From contig NZ_JBHULM010000011.1 in the NCBI RefSeq assembly GCF_042684485.1, forward strand, positions 1,240,001 to 1,304,000: a DNA stretch of 64,000 nt, read 5' to 3'. A program made the translations under genes and the position numbers. The notes under the pieces are model-generated. The model was not told where the DNA came from and made no database searches. It saw only the letters and a program-made list of their open reading frames with translations. Origin of the DNA: Oceanihabitans gracilariae (lineage in GTDB: Bacteria > Bacteroidota > Bacteroidia > Flavobacteriales > Flavobacteriaceae). This document shows, in pieces, positions 1 through 9,797 of the stretch; position 1 is the first letter of the stretch, and the number at the start of each line of letters is the position of its first letter.

Positions 1-759
1 AATTTTGAAAAACTACTTCTAGGTGCTAATAAAATGGATACCCATTTTAAAACCGAAGATTTTAAAAGTAATATTCCGGTTGTACTAGCATTAATTAGTG
101 TTTGGTATAATAACTTTTTTAATGCAGAAAGTGAAGCTGTTATTCCGTATTCACAATACCTAAACCAATTTGCTACCTATTTACAACAAGGTATTATGGA
201 GAGCAACGGGAAAAGTGTAGACAGAAACGGAAAACCAATAAGCTACCAAACAGGTACTATTATTTGGGGAGAACCAGGAACCAACGCTCAACATGCATTT
301 TTTCAGCTAATACACCAAGGAACAAAATTAATACCAGCAGATTTTATAGGTTTTGCAGAGTCTTTACATGGTAATAAAGAGCATCAAGACAAATTAATGT
401 CTAACTTCTTTGCGCAAACAGAAGCGCTTTTAAACGGAAAAGACGCAAACCAAGTAATAGCAGAAGGTACCGAAGAAACACTAGTTCCTTTTAAAGTGTT
501 TGCAGGTAATAAGCCAACCAATACTATTTTTATCAATAAACTATCACCAGAAAGTTTAGGAAAACTTATTGCTATGTATGAGCATAAGATATTTGTTCAA
601 GGTGTAATCTGGAATATATTTAGTTATGATCAGTTTGGTGTAGAGCTTGGTAAGCAACTTGCTGGAAAAATATTAAAAGAGTTTGAAAAAGATAGTTTTA
701 CTAATCATGACTCTTCTACCTTAAATTTGTTAAAGCATTATAAAAATTTAACAAAATAA
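1..759 (+). CDS. pgi: Glucose-6-phosphate isomerase, C-terminal part
   Basis: The reading frame is open from base 1, so the gene begins upstream of the window and 252 residues are visible. It interconverts glucose-6-phosphate and fructose-6-phosphate in cytoplasmic glycolysis and gluconeogenesis. Fragment residues 90-101 carry the conserved GEPGTNAQHAFF block, followed by LIHQGTK. The second family signature GVIWNIFSYDQFGVELGK lies near residues 201-218. The expected catalytic Glu (GEPG), His (IHQG) and Lys (ELGK) are all present. The protein ends about 30 residues after the second signature. No clear hairpin terminator follows the stop codon. Confidence 0.97.
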   Translation, partial: NFEKLLLGANKMDTHFKTEDFKSNIPVVLALISVWYNNFFNAESEAVIPYSQYLNQFATYLQQGIMESNGKSVDRNGKPISYQTGTIIWGEPGTNAQHAFFQLIHQGTKLIPADFIGFAESLHGNKEHQDKLMSNFFAQTEALLNGKDANQVIAEGTEETLVPFKVFAGNKPTNTIFINKLSPESLGKLIAMYEHKIFVQGVIWNIFSYDQFGVELGKQLAGKILKEFEKDSFTNHDSSTLNLLKHYKNLTK

Positions 760-879
760 TTGTTAAAAAGATTGTTTATAGCTTTTTTATACTCAAAATA
801 AACACTTTAACAATTTTTATTAAATTGAGGGTTGAAAAATTTGTTAACGTTTAGTTAATGTTAAACCATTAATTAGATG

Positions 880-887
880 TAATTTTG
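880..887 (+). promoter_or_regulatory. Promoter -7 box of TonB receptor gene
   Basis: TAATTTTG matches the Bacteroidota -7 consensus TAnnTTTG and lies 30 bases before the ATG at 918. I see no convincing TTG -33 element at the usual distance. Confidence 0.5.
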
Positions 888-917
888 CAAAAAATTAAAC
901 CAATCTTATTTAATAAA

Positions 918-3509
918 ATGAAAAAAATTTCAAGATTTTTATTTTTACTAGTAGCTTTCGTTACTACAGGAGCAATGGCACAAAGTACAGTTACAGGTAC
1001 TATTATTGATGCCGAAATGAACGCGCCACTTCCGGCAGCGAACATTATAGAGAAAGGAACTGCAAATGGAGCGTCGTCAGATTTTGATGGTAATTTCAAA
1101 ATTACAACGCAAGCAAACTCAGGAGAGGTTGTTATTTCTTATGTAGGTTATACAACAGTAACATTAAAATTTAATGGTAACACTAATTTAGGTAACATTA
1201 CTTTAACTAGTGATAACTCATTAGAAGAGGTTGTTGTTATGGGGTCTGGAGTTATTGATTTAGCTGGTGATAGAAATACACCTGTTGCTGTATCTACAAT
1301 TAAAGCCGCAGAAATTCAACAAAAAATAGGAACACAAGATGTTACAGCTACTTTAGTAAATACACCATCTGTATATGTTTCTGGACAAGCTGGAGGTTTT
1401 GGAGATACAAACATGCGTGTTCGTGGTTTTGACCAAGATAACACAGCATTCTTATTAAATGGGCAACCAATTAATGGTATGGAAGACGGTAAAATGTACT
1501 GGTCTAACTGGTCTGGTATTTCTGATATAGCAAGTGCTGTTCAAATTCAAAGAGGATTAGGTTCTTCTAAATTAGCAATTTCTTCTGTTGGTGGTACGGT
1601 AAACTTTGTTACTAAAGCTACAGACAAAAGAGAAGGTGGTTTTGTTGCTTTATCAACAGGGTATAACAATTACTTAAAAACTGCTGCTGGTTATAGCACA
1701 GGAATGAACGAAAAAGGATTCGGAGCTACAATAATGATGTCGCACTGGCAAGGTGATGGATATAACTTTGGAACTAAAGGAGAAGGACAAACTTATTTCA
1801 TTTCTTTTGGTTATAAAGTAAATGATAAGCACAACTTAAACTTTTTAGTTACAGGTGCACCACAACAACATGATCAAAACTACAGAAAGAGAATTTCTGA
1901 TTACTTAGAGTACGGAAAAAAATACAACTATAACTATGGGTACCGTAATGGTGAGTACTTAAGTTTAAGAACAAACTTTTACCACAAACCAGTTGCTAAC
2001 TTAAACTGGGATTGGAATATCAATGACAAATCTAACTTATCTACTGTAGTTTATGCTTCATGGGGACGTGGAGGAGGAACTGGTGGTTATGGAGCTTATA
2101 CTGCTTCTACTGACACTGGTTTAGTAGATTGGGATGCTACTATAGCTGCTAATCAAGATGTGACTGATGGTATTGGTAGTGGTAGTACTTATACAGGTTC
2201 TGCAATTAGAGCTTCAATGAATAACCATGCTTGGTACGGTTTAGTAACCAACTATGAAAATGAATTATCTGATAACCTTACCTTAAATGTAGGTGCAGAT
2301 TTACGTACTTATAAAGGAACTCACTTTAGACAATTAGTAGATTTATTAGGCTTAAATGGATTTGATGAAGGGCAAATTAGCGCTCAGTATCCAGATGACT
2401 ATGTTGTTTCTAATACTTATAGTATTAACCCTTGGTCTACGTTATTTAACTTTGCTGATGAAGAGGATAGAATTGATTACGATTATGATGAGCGTATTAA
2501 CTATGGTGGTTTATTTGGTCAGTTAGAGTATGCAACAGATAGTTTCTCTGCATTTTTTCAAGGTGCTGTATCTACTCAATCTCACGTAAGATGGGATAGA
2601 TTTAACTATGATGAAGCTAATGAAGAATCTGAAACGGTAAACAATACAGGTTTTAATATTAAAGCAGGTGCTAGTTATTCTTTAAATGAAAATAATAAAG
2701 TATATGCAAATGGAGGTTACTACTCACGTCAACCTTACCATGATAATATTTACTTAAACTATACCAATGACGTTAACCCATTAACGGAAAACGAAAAGAT
2801 TTTTGGTATTGAAGTAGGTTACCAATATACATCTTCTGTATTCTCTGCATCTTTAGATTTATATAGAACATCATGGAAAGATCGTGTAGAGTCTTCTTCT
2901 TACACTGATGACGTAACTAATGCTTTATTATTTGAAACAGATGAAGGAGTTGAGCAATTACACTCTGGAGCAGAGCTTCAATTACAATATAAGCCAATCA
3001 ATTCTTTAAGAATTAAAGGTTTTGCTTCTGTTGGTAACTGGGAGTATGTTGGTGATGCACAAACAACAACAAGAAACGAAAACCTAGAAACATTATCTGT
3101 TGAGATGGATGATGTAGATGGTGGTAAAGTTGGTGGTGCTGCACAAACAACATTTGGTTTAGGTGCAGATTTTGAAATAGTGGAAAGATTCTCTATTGAT
3201 GCTGACTACAGATTCTATGATAACTTATATGCTGATGTTGGAGCAATTAAAGAAAACTTAGAGTTGCCAAACTACAGTTTAGTAGATATGGGATTATCTT
3301 ACAAAATGTTAGTTGGTAAAGACAAAACAAATTCTGTAAACTTCAGATTTAACATTAACAACTTATTAGACGAAGAATATTTCTCTCAATCTAGTACAGC
3401 AATTCAAGCAGAAGCTGGAGATGCTACTTACTTAGGAGTTAATCAAAATAACCAAGTGTACTTTGGAAACGGAAGAACTTGGAACTTCGGAATTAGATTT
3501 AAATTCTAA
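918..3509 (+). CDS. TonB-dependent outer-membrane receptor (863 aa)
   Basis: This is an outer-membrane beta-barrel that imports a ligand using TonB energy. I chose the ATG at 918 because it gives a clean signal peptide (residues 1-21, ending AMA before QST). An upstream TTG in frame overlaps the promoter box. Residues 24-85 form a carboxypeptidase-regulatory-like domain, EEVVVMGSGV near 103-112 resembles a TonB box, and the plug domain spans about 118-235. The barrel ends in an aromatic residue (RFKF), as BAM substrates do. The substrate is not evident. No SusD partner is adjacent: the next gene encodes a small membrane protein beyond a terminator. It belongs to the same general class as the receptor at 5463. 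Confidence 0.93.
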   Translation: MKKISRFLFLLVAFVTTGAMAQSTVTGTIIDAEMNAPLPAANIIEKGTANGASSDFDGNFKITTQANSGEVVISYVGYTTVTLKFNGNTNLGNITLTSDNSLEEVVVMGSGVIDLAGDRNTPVAVSTIKAAEIQQKIGTQDVTATLVNTPSVYVSGQAGGFGDTNMRVRGFDQDNTAFLLNGQPINGMEDGKMYWSNWSGISDIASAVQIQRGLGSSKLAISSVGGTVNFVTKATDKREGGFVALSTGYNNYLKTAAGYSTGMNEKGFGATIMMSHWQGDGYNFGTKGEGQTYFISFGYKVNDKHNLNFLVTGAPQQHDQNYRKRISDYLEYGKKYNYNYGYRNGEYLSLRTNFYHKPVANLNWDWNINDKSNLSTVVYASWGRGGGTGGYGAYTASTDTGLVDWDATIAANQDVTDGIGSGSTYTGSAIRASMNNHAWYGLVTNYENELSDNLTLNVGADLRTYKGTHFRQLVDLLGLNGFDEGQISAQYPDDYVVSNTYSINPWSTLFNFADEEDRIDYDYDERINYGGLFGQLEYATDSFSAFFQGAVSTQSHVRWDRFNYDEANEESETVNNTGFNIKAGASYSLNENNKVYANGGYYSRQPYHDNIYLNYTNDVNPLTENEKIFGIEVGYQYTSSVFSASLDLYRTSWKDRVESSSYTDDVTNALLFETDEGVEQLHSGAELQLQYKPINSLRIKGFASVGNWEYVGDAQTTTRNENLETLSVEMDDVDGGKVGGAAQTTFGLGADFEIVERFSIDADYRFYDNLYADVGAIKENLELPNYSLVDMGLSYKMLVGKDKTNSVNFRFNINNLLDEEYFSQSSTAIQAEAGDATYLGVNQNNQVYFGNGRTWNFGIRFKF

Positions 3510-3530
3510 TTTGTAAAAATTATTGGTTTA

Positions 3531-3563
3531 AAAACCTCTTCATTAATTTGAAGAGGTTTTTTT
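3531..3563 (+). terminator. Rho-independent terminator after TonB receptor
   Basis: An 11-bp perfect stem (AAAACCTCTTC with GAAGAGGTTTT) has an 8-base loop and a run of seven T. It begins 22 bases after the receptor stop codon. Confidence 0.9.
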
Positions 3564-3578
3564 ATGCTTAATAATTAC

Positions 3579-3586
3579 TACATTTG
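3579..3586 (+). promoter_or_regulatory. Promoter -7 box for small membrane protein
   Basis: TACATTTG fits TAnnTTTG and lies just after the upstream terminator, 28 bases before the ATG at 3614. No clear -33 TTG is seen at normal spacing. Confidence 0.5.
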
Positions 3587-3613
3587 TTTTTAAACTAATT
3601 AAACATAAATTAT

Positions 3614-4051
3614 ATGTACAGTATTGTAAAAAACCTTCATTCTTATTGGGCTTATTTGGTCCTTATTATTTTAATACTAGCAGTAGTAAATAGCCTAATT
3701 AAAACGTTTAGTGATAAAGAGTATGAAGCTAAAGATTTTAGAATAGCATTGTTTACACTTATCGTTACACATATTCAATTATTAATAGGTTTGGTATTGT
3801 ATTTTACTTCACCAAATGGTGTGCAAAACATTGTTAATAATGGTATGGGAGGATTATCTTCTTTTGCAAGACTTCTTGCTGTAGAGCACCCTTTTGTAGG
3901 TATTTTAGCAATAACTTTTATTACTATTGGTTACTCTAAACACAAAAAGAAATTAACGTCTAAACCAAAACATAAAACCATAGCTATATTTTACACTATT
4001 GGCTTAATATTGGTTTTAACTAGAATACCTTGGAGTGTTTGGTTAGGTTAA
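3614..4051 (+). CDS. Small four-helix membrane protein, cytochrome b-like
   Basis: The 145-residue protein has four predicted membrane helices (about 12-32, 43-66, 90-106, 122-141). Histidines sit at helix edges (LHSYWAY, VTHIQ, VEHPF), which would suit haem or quinone chemistry. Homologues in flavobacteria are, from memory, loosely annotated as cytochrome b, but no diagnostic haem motif proves this. It has its own promoter and terminator, so it is probably transcribed alone. The function is unknown, and calling it a plain conserved membrane protein would be equally defensible. Confidence 0.75.
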   Translation: MYSIVKNLHSYWAYLVLIILILAVVNSLIKTFSDKEYEAKDFRIALFTLIVTHIQLLIGLVLYFTSPNGVQNIVNNGMGGLSSFARLLAVEHPFVGILAITFITIGYSKHKKKLTSKPKHKTIAIFYTIGLILVLTRIPWSVWLG

Positions 4052-4128
4052 AAGCGTTTGTTGTTTAAACATCAAGAAAAGAATTGTTAAACAAAGATTC
4101 TTTTGCTTGGTTTAAATGCTATTATATT

Positions 4129-4159
4129 AAAAAAGGCTTCCAGTAAGGAAGCCTTTTTT
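4129..4159. terminator. Bidirectional terminator between convergent genes
   Basis: GGCTTCC pairs with GGAAGCC across a 5-base loop. The stem is flanked by an A run on one side and a T run on the other, so it can serve the plus-strand membrane protein gene and the minus-strand EEP gene ending at 4265. Confidence 0.85.
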
Positions 4160-4264
4160 AGTGTTATAATGTAATGCTTTATGCACTATAATATTTGTTC
4201 TTTCTTTTTGTTTGAAAGCGTGTTGTATTCCGTTTAATAAACACACAGAATGCACTGTTAAGTA

Positions 4265-5323
4265 TTATTCGGTAATTTCTTTAATAAGATAGGTGTATAC
4301 AGGAAAATGATCACTATAACCATTTGTAAATCCTCCATCAGCAAAACTACGCTTTGGGTATCCTTTATATCTTCCGTGTTTGTTTACTAAATAGTTTTTG
4401 TTAAAAATACCTGCTTTATACAATCTAAAAGAAGAGTAGTCTTTTTCTAATAATGGTTGTGTTACCATAATTTGATCAAATAAACTCCAAGCATCTCTGT
4501 ATGCTGTAGTACCTAAACCTTCTTTTTTATACATGTTAGTGTATGGGTTGTAAAGACCTTTAAAACCAACTTTCTTTTTGTTGCTTTCTGCTTTTAAAAC
4601 ATCTGTAACACTAGCGTTGGTTGGGTCATCATTTAAATCTCCCATAATAAAAACCTTTGCGTAAGGATCTATAGATTGTAAAGAATCTAATAATCTCTTG
4701 GTAAGTTTCGCTGCAGCAACACGTTTTGGTCTACTTTTAGCTTCTCCACCACTTCTTGAAGGCCAGTGGTTAACAATTACATGAATCATTTCACCTTCTA
4801 ATTTACCACTTACTAATAATTGGTCTCTAGTATAAATTCTTTTGTTAGAGCTGTCATCAAAAATTTTTAATTCATGACTACTTGTAGATAAAGGAGTAAA
4901 AAATTTCTTTTGGTATAAAAGCGCAACATCAATACTTCTTACGTCTGGTGAGTTGTAGTGCACAATACCATAGTCTTGATGAATTAAGGAAGAGTCGTTT
5001 ACTATATCTTCAAGTACTTCTCTGTTTTCAACTTCACTAACTCCTAATAGTACAGGAGAGTTGTGTGTTACGTCTTTACCTACTTCAGAAATTACTCCAG
5101 CCATGTTTTTAACTTTCTGAAGATATACTTCAGATCGTTTGGTTTTCATTTCCATTATAGGACTTCTTTCATCAAACTTCGTTTTGTCATTAATAGTATC
5201 AAATAGGTTTTCTAGATTGTAAAATCCTACAGTATGGACTTTAAATTTCTTTTTTTCTTGAGCTTGTGCAGATAATAGCACTGTTAAACACAGTGTTGTA
5301 AGCCAGAATTTTAAATTTTTCAT
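4265..5323 (-). CDS. Secreted endonuclease/exonuclease/phosphatase (EEP) family enzyme
   Basis: The 352-residue protein has an N-terminal signal peptide (residues 1-22, ending SAQAQ), so it is exported. The metal-dependent EEP fold is complete: NLEN at 36-39, catalytic Glu in SEVEN near 98, SIDVALLY near 130-137, NHW at 185-187, GDLND at 228-232 and terminal SDH at 337-339. Family members cleave phosphodiester bonds in DNA, RNA or phospholipid head groups. The substrate here is unproven, but an exported nuclease or phosphodiesterase is most likely. It is divergent from a TonB receptor gene with facing promoters, and it is paralogous to the protein encoded at 10210-11181. Confidence 0.9.
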   Translation of the reverse strand: MKNLKFWLTTLCLTVLLSAQAQEKKKFKVHTVGFYNLENLFDTINDKTKFDERSPIMEMKTKRSEVYLQKVKNMAGVISEVGKDVTHNSPVLLGVSEVENREVLEDIVNDSSLIHQDYGIVHYNSPDVRSIDVALLYQKKFFTPLSTSSHELKIFDDSSNKRIYTRDQLLVSGKLEGEMIHVIVNHWPSRSGGEAKSRPKRVAAAKLTKRLLDSLQSIDPYAKVFIMGDLNDDPTNASVTDVLKAESNKKKVGFKGLYNPYTNMYKKEGLGTTAYRDAWSLFDQIMVTQPLLEKDYSSFRLYKAGIFNKNYLVNKHGRYKGYPKRSFADGGFTNGYSDHFPVYTYLIKEITE

Positions 5324-5368
5324 GAATGCAAATGTTATGTTATAGTTATGTTAATACAAAACTCCTGC

Positions 5369-5376
5369 CAAATGTA
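5369..5376 (-). promoter_or_regulatory. Promoter -7 box of secreted EEP gene
   Basis: Read on the minus strand, 5376 to 5369 is TACATTTG, a full TAnnTTTG match, 45 bases before the ATG at 5323. It lies 20 bases from the oppositely directed box of the TonB receptor. Confidence 0.5.
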
Positions 5377-5396
5377 AATATTTATTATAAAAAATG

Positions 5397-5404
5397 TAAA
5401 TTTG
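5397..5404 (+). promoter_or_regulatory. Promoter -7 box of second TonB receptor
   Basis: TAAATTTG matches TAnnTTTG and lies 58 bases before the ATG at 5463. It is arranged back to back with the minus-strand box at 5369-5376, so the two genes could be co-regulated. Confidence 0.5.
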
Positions 5405-5462
5405 CGTGCTTTAAATAATATTTATTTAATGTATTAAAAGTTTACTAACTATAAATTTAAGT

Positions 5463-8234
5463 ATGCAAAAAAGATTATTAATTCTTTTCTTCGGAATTTT
5501 ATCAGGCTTTACCATGGTTGCGCAGCAAACAATGGTAACAGGAAGTGTTAAACAACCAATTTCTCAAGAGCCTATTTCAGATGTTACTGTAACTATTGAA
5601 GAAACAAATCAATCTACTCAAACAAATGAGCTAGGAGTGTTTTCGTTTAGCAGTAACTTGCCATTAGGCGAACAAGTTTTAAAATTAACTAAAGATGGTT
5701 ACGTTCCTCAACGTTACCCAATTGTAGTTAATGAAGGACAAACATTAACCATAAACGATATGGTAATGGAAAGAGACCTTGCTGGAAATGATTTATTTAC
5801 CATCGCACTTTCTGATGATGAGTTAAATGATGATACTAGTGGAGCAGATAATATTTCTGGTTTACTTTCTTCTTCACAAGATGTTTTTCAACGTACAGCA
5901 GCTTTCGAGTTTAGCTCTTCTTTCTTTAAAGTAAGAGGTTTAGATTCTGACAACGGTTCTGTTTTAATCAACGGAATTGAAATGAACAAGCTTTACAATG
6001 GTAGACCACAATGGAGTAATTGGGGTGGACTAAATGATGTAATGCGTAACCAAGAGTTAACTACAGGTTTAACACCTTCAGCGTATAACTTTGGTGGTAT
6101 TTTAGGAACAACAAACATCAACACTAGAGCTTCTTCTTATAGAGAAGGTGGTCGTGTAACATACTCTTCTTCTAACAGAAGTTATACTAACCGTTTAATG
6201 GCTAGTTATTCTTCTGGAGCTTTAGAAGGTGGATGGGCTTATTCTATTATGGCTGGAAGACGTTGGGGAGATGAAGGATATCAAGATGCTTCATTATATG
6301 ACTCTAACTCATTCTTTGCATCTGTTGAAAAACAATTTGGCGATAAGCATAGCTTAAACTTTACATCAATCTATGCACCAAACCGTAGAGGTAAATCTTC
6401 ACCAAATACACAAGAAGTATATGACCTTAAAGGTATTCAATACAACGAATATTGGGGATGGTTAGATGGTGAGAAAAGAAACTCTCGTATTAAAGAAGTA
6501 GAAGAACCAATCTTAATGTTAAACCATTACTGGGATATTTCTTCTAAAACAAAATTAAATACCAATGTTGGTTACCAATTTGGTAAATTAGGAAATAGTC
6601 GTTTAGACTATTCTGGAGGTACTAACCCAAGTCCTGCATACTACCAAGACTTACCAAGTTATTTCTTGGCAGATGATGATGGACCAGATTACGAAGGTGC
6701 ATATTTAGCACAACAAAACTTTTTAGATAACGGTCAAATTGATTGGGAGTATATTCTTACAGCCAACCAAAACAATAATATAGATGCTAATGGTACTGCT
6801 CCAGCTGCATATGTGTTATATGAAGATCGTGCAGATGATAAACAACTTACTGTAAATTCTATCTTAAGTTCAGAAATTAATGAAAACATTTTAGTGAATG
6901 CTTCTCTTAATTACAAGAAATTAAAATCGGAAAACTTTGGTGAAATAATCGACTTATTAGGTTCTACAGTTGGAGCTTTAAACGTAGATTCTTTTGATAA
7001 CTACCAATACGATGCTCAAAATCCAGATCGTTTAGTAGGAGAAGGAGATAAATTTAGATATAACTATAATTTATTTGCTGATGTACTTTCAGGATATGCA
7101 CAAGCACAATTTAAATACAACAAAATTGACTTTTTCGTTTCTGGTAGTGTAACAAATACAACATACCAAAGAGAAGGTTTATGGCAACACAGTAGATTTG
7201 AAGATAACTCTTTAGGAAAAGGGGAAGAACTTACCTTTAATGGTTTTGGAGCTAAAGGAGGATTTACTTATAAAATAACTGGTAAACATTTAATAGATGT
7301 AAATGGTGGTTATATTACTAGAGCTCCTTCATTACGTAATACATTCTCTAACTCTAGAGAAAACGATAACGTAGTAAGAGGTATTGAAGAAGAAAAAGTA
7401 ACTTCTTTTGATGCTAGTTATATTTTTAGATCTCCAATTGTAAAAGCAAAATTAACAGGATTCTATTCTACAATTAAAGATGCTAATGAAGTAGGTTTCT
7501 ACTACGCAGACGGATTAAGTGGTGATGCTATTGCAGAAAATGAAACTTCTGCTTTTGTACAAGAAGTTTTAACAGGAATCAACAAAAAGAATATTGGTGT
7601 TGAATTTGGTATTGAAGCACAAGTAACACCTACTATTAAATTAAAAGCTGCAGGTTCTGTTGGTCAATATACTTATGACAACAATCCTGATTTATACTTA
7701 ACTTCTTCTAGTTTTGAGTCTGAAGATGGATCTATTTCTTACGGACAAGCAAACCTTAAAGATTACAAAGTTGCTGGAGGACCACAACGTGCAGCATCTG
7801 TAGGTTTTGAATATAGAGATCCAGATTACTGGTGGTTTGGTGCAACAGCAAACTTTTTCTCTAATGCATATGTAGATGTTAATGCTTTAACTAGAACAGA
7901 AAACTTTTACTTAGATGCAGATGGCTTACCTTTTAATGATTATGACCCAGAAGTGGCAACAGAATTATTAAAACAAGAAGAATTTGATGAATACATGGTG
8001 GTAAACCTTGTTGGAGGTAAATCTTGGAAAATAGACCAATATTACATTGGCTTTTTTGCAAGTGTAGGAAACGTACTAGATAAAGAATATAAAACTGGTG
8101 GTTTTGAACAAGGTAGAAACGCAAACTATAGACAGTTAAGAGACGATAATGCCAACCCAACACCTACATTTGGTTCAAAATATTGGTATGGTCGTGGTGC
8201 TAATTACTTTGTAAATGTGTACTTTAGATTTTAG
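5463..8234 (+). CDS. TonB-dependent outer-membrane receptor (923 aa)
   Basis: The protein has a signal peptide (residues 1-20, ending MVAQ), a carboxypeptidase-regulatory-like domain at about 23-103, a plug domain from about 125 to 220 and a long beta-barrel ending in NVYFRF. The plug contains the typical VRGLDSDNGSVLINGIEMN segment. The stop codon is only 37 bases before the start of a DUF5689-type lipoprotein gene, so the two form an operon and probably a receptor plus surface-lipoprotein pair, analogous in layout to SusC/SusD but with an unrelated partner. The divergent gene encodes an exported EEP enzyme. The imported ligand is not known; nucleic-acid fragments or phosphate esters are an inference from context. 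Confidence 0.93.
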   Translation: MQKRLLILFFGILSGFTMVAQQTMVTGSVKQPISQEPISDVTVTIEETNQSTQTNELGVFSFSSNLPLGEQVLKLTKDGYVPQRYPIVVNEGQTLTINDMVMERDLAGNDLFTIALSDDELNDDTSGADNISGLLSSSQDVFQRTAAFEFSSSFFKVRGLDSDNGSVLINGIEMNKLYNGRPQWSNWGGLNDVMRNQELTTGLTPSAYNFGGILGTTNINTRASSYREGGRVTYSSSNRSYTNRLMASYSSGALEGGWAYSIMAGRRWGDEGYQDASLYDSNSFFASVEKQFGDKHSLNFTSIYAPNRRGKSSPNTQEVYDLKGIQYNEYWGWLDGEKRNSRIKEVEEPILMLNHYWDISSKTKLNTNVGYQFGKLGNSRLDYSGGTNPSPAYYQDLPSYFLADDDGPDYEGAYLAQQNFLDNGQIDWEYILTANQNNNIDANGTAPAAYVLYEDRADDKQLTVNSILSSEINENILVNASLNYKKLKSENFGEIIDLLGSTVGALNVDSFDNYQYDAQNPDRLVGEGDKFRYNYNLFADVLSGYAQAQFKYNKIDFFVSGSVTNTTYQREGLWQHSRFEDNSLGKGEELTFNGFGAKGGFTYKITGKHLIDVNGGYITRAPSLRNTFSNSRENDNVVRGIEEEKVTSFDASYIFRSPIVKAKLTGFYSTIKDANEVGFYYADGLSGDAIAENETSAFVQEVLTGINKKNIGVEFGIEAQVTPTIKLKAAGSVGQYTYDNNPDLYLTSSSFESEDGSISYGQANLKDYKVAGGPQRAASVGFEYRDPDYWWFGATANFFSNAYVDVNALTRTENFYLDADGLPFNDYDPEVATELLKQEEFDEYMVVNLVGGKSWKIDQYYIGFFASVGNVLDKEYKTGGFEQGRNANYRQLRDDNANPTPTFGSKYWYGRGANYFVNVYFRF

Positions 8235-8271
8235 AAAAAAAAGAAAAATTAATAAAACAAGATTACGAATT

Positions 8272-9723
8272 ATGAAAACTAATAAATTTTTAACCATCAT
8301 ATTGGCATTTGTTGCTTGTATAGCAATAACGTCTTGTGTACAAGATGACGATTATACTGTACCTAATAGTCTAGGAGATGAAGAAAACGAAGCATTAACA
8401 GAATTATTAGCGCAGTTAGCAGACGTAAATAGCGGTGTAACTGAATTAACAATAAGTCAAGTTAAAGAACTTTATACAGCATATGAAGATGCGCAATCAG
8501 GATTTGATTATGATAAATTTTATCAAATTACATCTAATGTAGTAGTTAAAGGATATGTATCTTCTTCAGATGCAACAGGTAACTTTTACAAAGAATTTTT
8601 TATTCAAGATAGCCCATCAAACCCAACTGCTGCAATACAAGTAGTATTAAACCAAGCAGATTCTTACAACCAATTTAACCAAGGTAGAGAAGTTTATATT
8701 AAACTTCAAGATATATATGTAGGTTTAACTTCTTCAGAAGTTATTGCTATTGGTGGTAAAACAGATGATGATGAAGTAGGGCAGTTTACTGCAACACAAA
8801 TTCCTGATTATATTTTAAGATCTACAAATACAGAAGTAATTACTGCTTTAGATGTTAACTTATCTTCTATCAACGAATCTCATGTTGGTATGTTTGTTAA
8901 AATTGATAACGCAGAATTTCCTGCTTATTTAAATGGGGAACTTTACGGAGATTCTTCAGAAGATTTTGATACACAAAGAGCATTACAAGCTTGTGATGGT
9001 TTTTCTTATTCAAACTTTATTGTAGAAACTAGTTCTTTTGCTAATTTTTACAACAGTCCTTTACCAGTAGATAAAGGTGGTTCTATTTCAGGTATTGTAA
9101 CAAAATCTTATGGAGGAGATGATTTAGTATTAGCTTTAAACTCTTTAGAAGATGTAGTTTTTGATCAAGAAAGATGTGTATTATGGAATGAAGATGATTT
9201 TTCAGTAGTTTTTGAAGAAGATTTTGAGTCTATGCCAACATATACAACTATTGCATCTAACGGATGGTTAGCTTATGCACAAGAAGGTGGTTACAACTGG
9301 AGAGCAGTTACTTCTTCAGATAGTGGAAATAACACAACTATTGCTTCTATGAGTGCATATAACTCTGGTGATGCTTCTAACATTACTTGGTTAATTACAC
9401 CAGGAATTGATTTAGATGCTACTAGTGATGAGTTTTTAAACTTTGAGTCTTCTAATAGCTTCTCTGATGGTAGTGAGTTAGAAGTGTTAATCTCTACAGA
9501 TTGGGATGGTACTGAAGCAGGTGTTTTAACTGCTACATGGTCTACTTTAGATGCACAAATAGTAGAAGATTCAGAATTTTACCAAAACTGGGTAAGCTCA
9601 GGTATTGTTGATTTAAGTACATATGCAGGTTCTATTAATGTTGCTTTTAAATACACAGGAGGTGATGTTGATGATTTTACTGGTACTTTTGAAATTGATA
9701 ATGTTAAAGTATTAGGACAATAG
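8272..9723 (+). CDS. DUF5689-type surface lipoprotein with choice-of-anchor J domain
   Basis: I chose the ATG at 8272 because it gives a lipoprotein signal ending AITSC (lipid Cys 22). An upstream in-frame ATG overlaps the receptor gene. Acidic residues directly after the cysteine (VQDDDY) resemble the lipoprotein surface-export signals of Bacteroidota, so cell-surface display is likely. Residues about 85-295 are beta-rich with the VVVKGYVSSSD and EFFIQDS pattern of DUF5689, which I judge similar to OB-fold domains of secreted nucleases. Residues about 313-483 form a cleaved-adhesin/choice-of-anchor J beta-sandwich. It is co-transcribed with the upstream TonB receptor. Role as ligand-binding partner is inferred. 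Confidence 0.85.
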   Translation: MKTNKFLTIILAFVACIAITSCVQDDDYTVPNSLGDEENEALTELLAQLADVNSGVTELTISQVKELYTAYEDAQSGFDYDKFYQITSNVVVKGYVSSSDATGNFYKEFFIQDSPSNPTAAIQVVLNQADSYNQFNQGREVYIKLQDIYVGLTSSEVIAIGGKTDDDEVGQFTATQIPDYILRSTNTEVITALDVNLSSINESHVGMFVKIDNAEFPAYLNGELYGDSSEDFDTQRALQACDGFSYSNFIVETSSFANFYNSPLPVDKGGSISGIVTKSYGGDDLVLALNSLEDVVFDQERCVLWNEDDFSVVFEEDFESMPTYTTIASNGWLAYAQEGGYNWRAVTSSDSGNNTTIASMSAYNSGDASNITWLITPGIDLDATSDEFLNFESSNSFSDGSELEVLISTDWDGTEAGVLTATWSTLDAQIVEDSEFYQNWVSSGIVDLSTYAGSINVAFKYTGGDVDDFTGTFEIDNVKVLGQ

Positions 9724-9744
9724 TCTTAACAATAAACGTATAAT

Positions 9745-9776
9745 AAAACCTGCTAATTTATTTTAGCAGGTTTTTT
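9745..9776 (+). terminator. Terminator after DUF5689 lipoprotein gene
   Basis: AAAACCTGCTAA pairs with TTAGCAGGTTTT across a 6-base loop, followed by further T residues. It lies 21 bases after the stop codon. Confidence 0.9.
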
Positions 9777-9797
9777 ATTTTTAATAACCAACCTTGT

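Noticed and set aside
885..917. Extended start of the first TonB receptor at TTG 885
   Set aside because: It overlaps the promoter box and spoils the signal peptide; the ATG at 918 gives a normal one.
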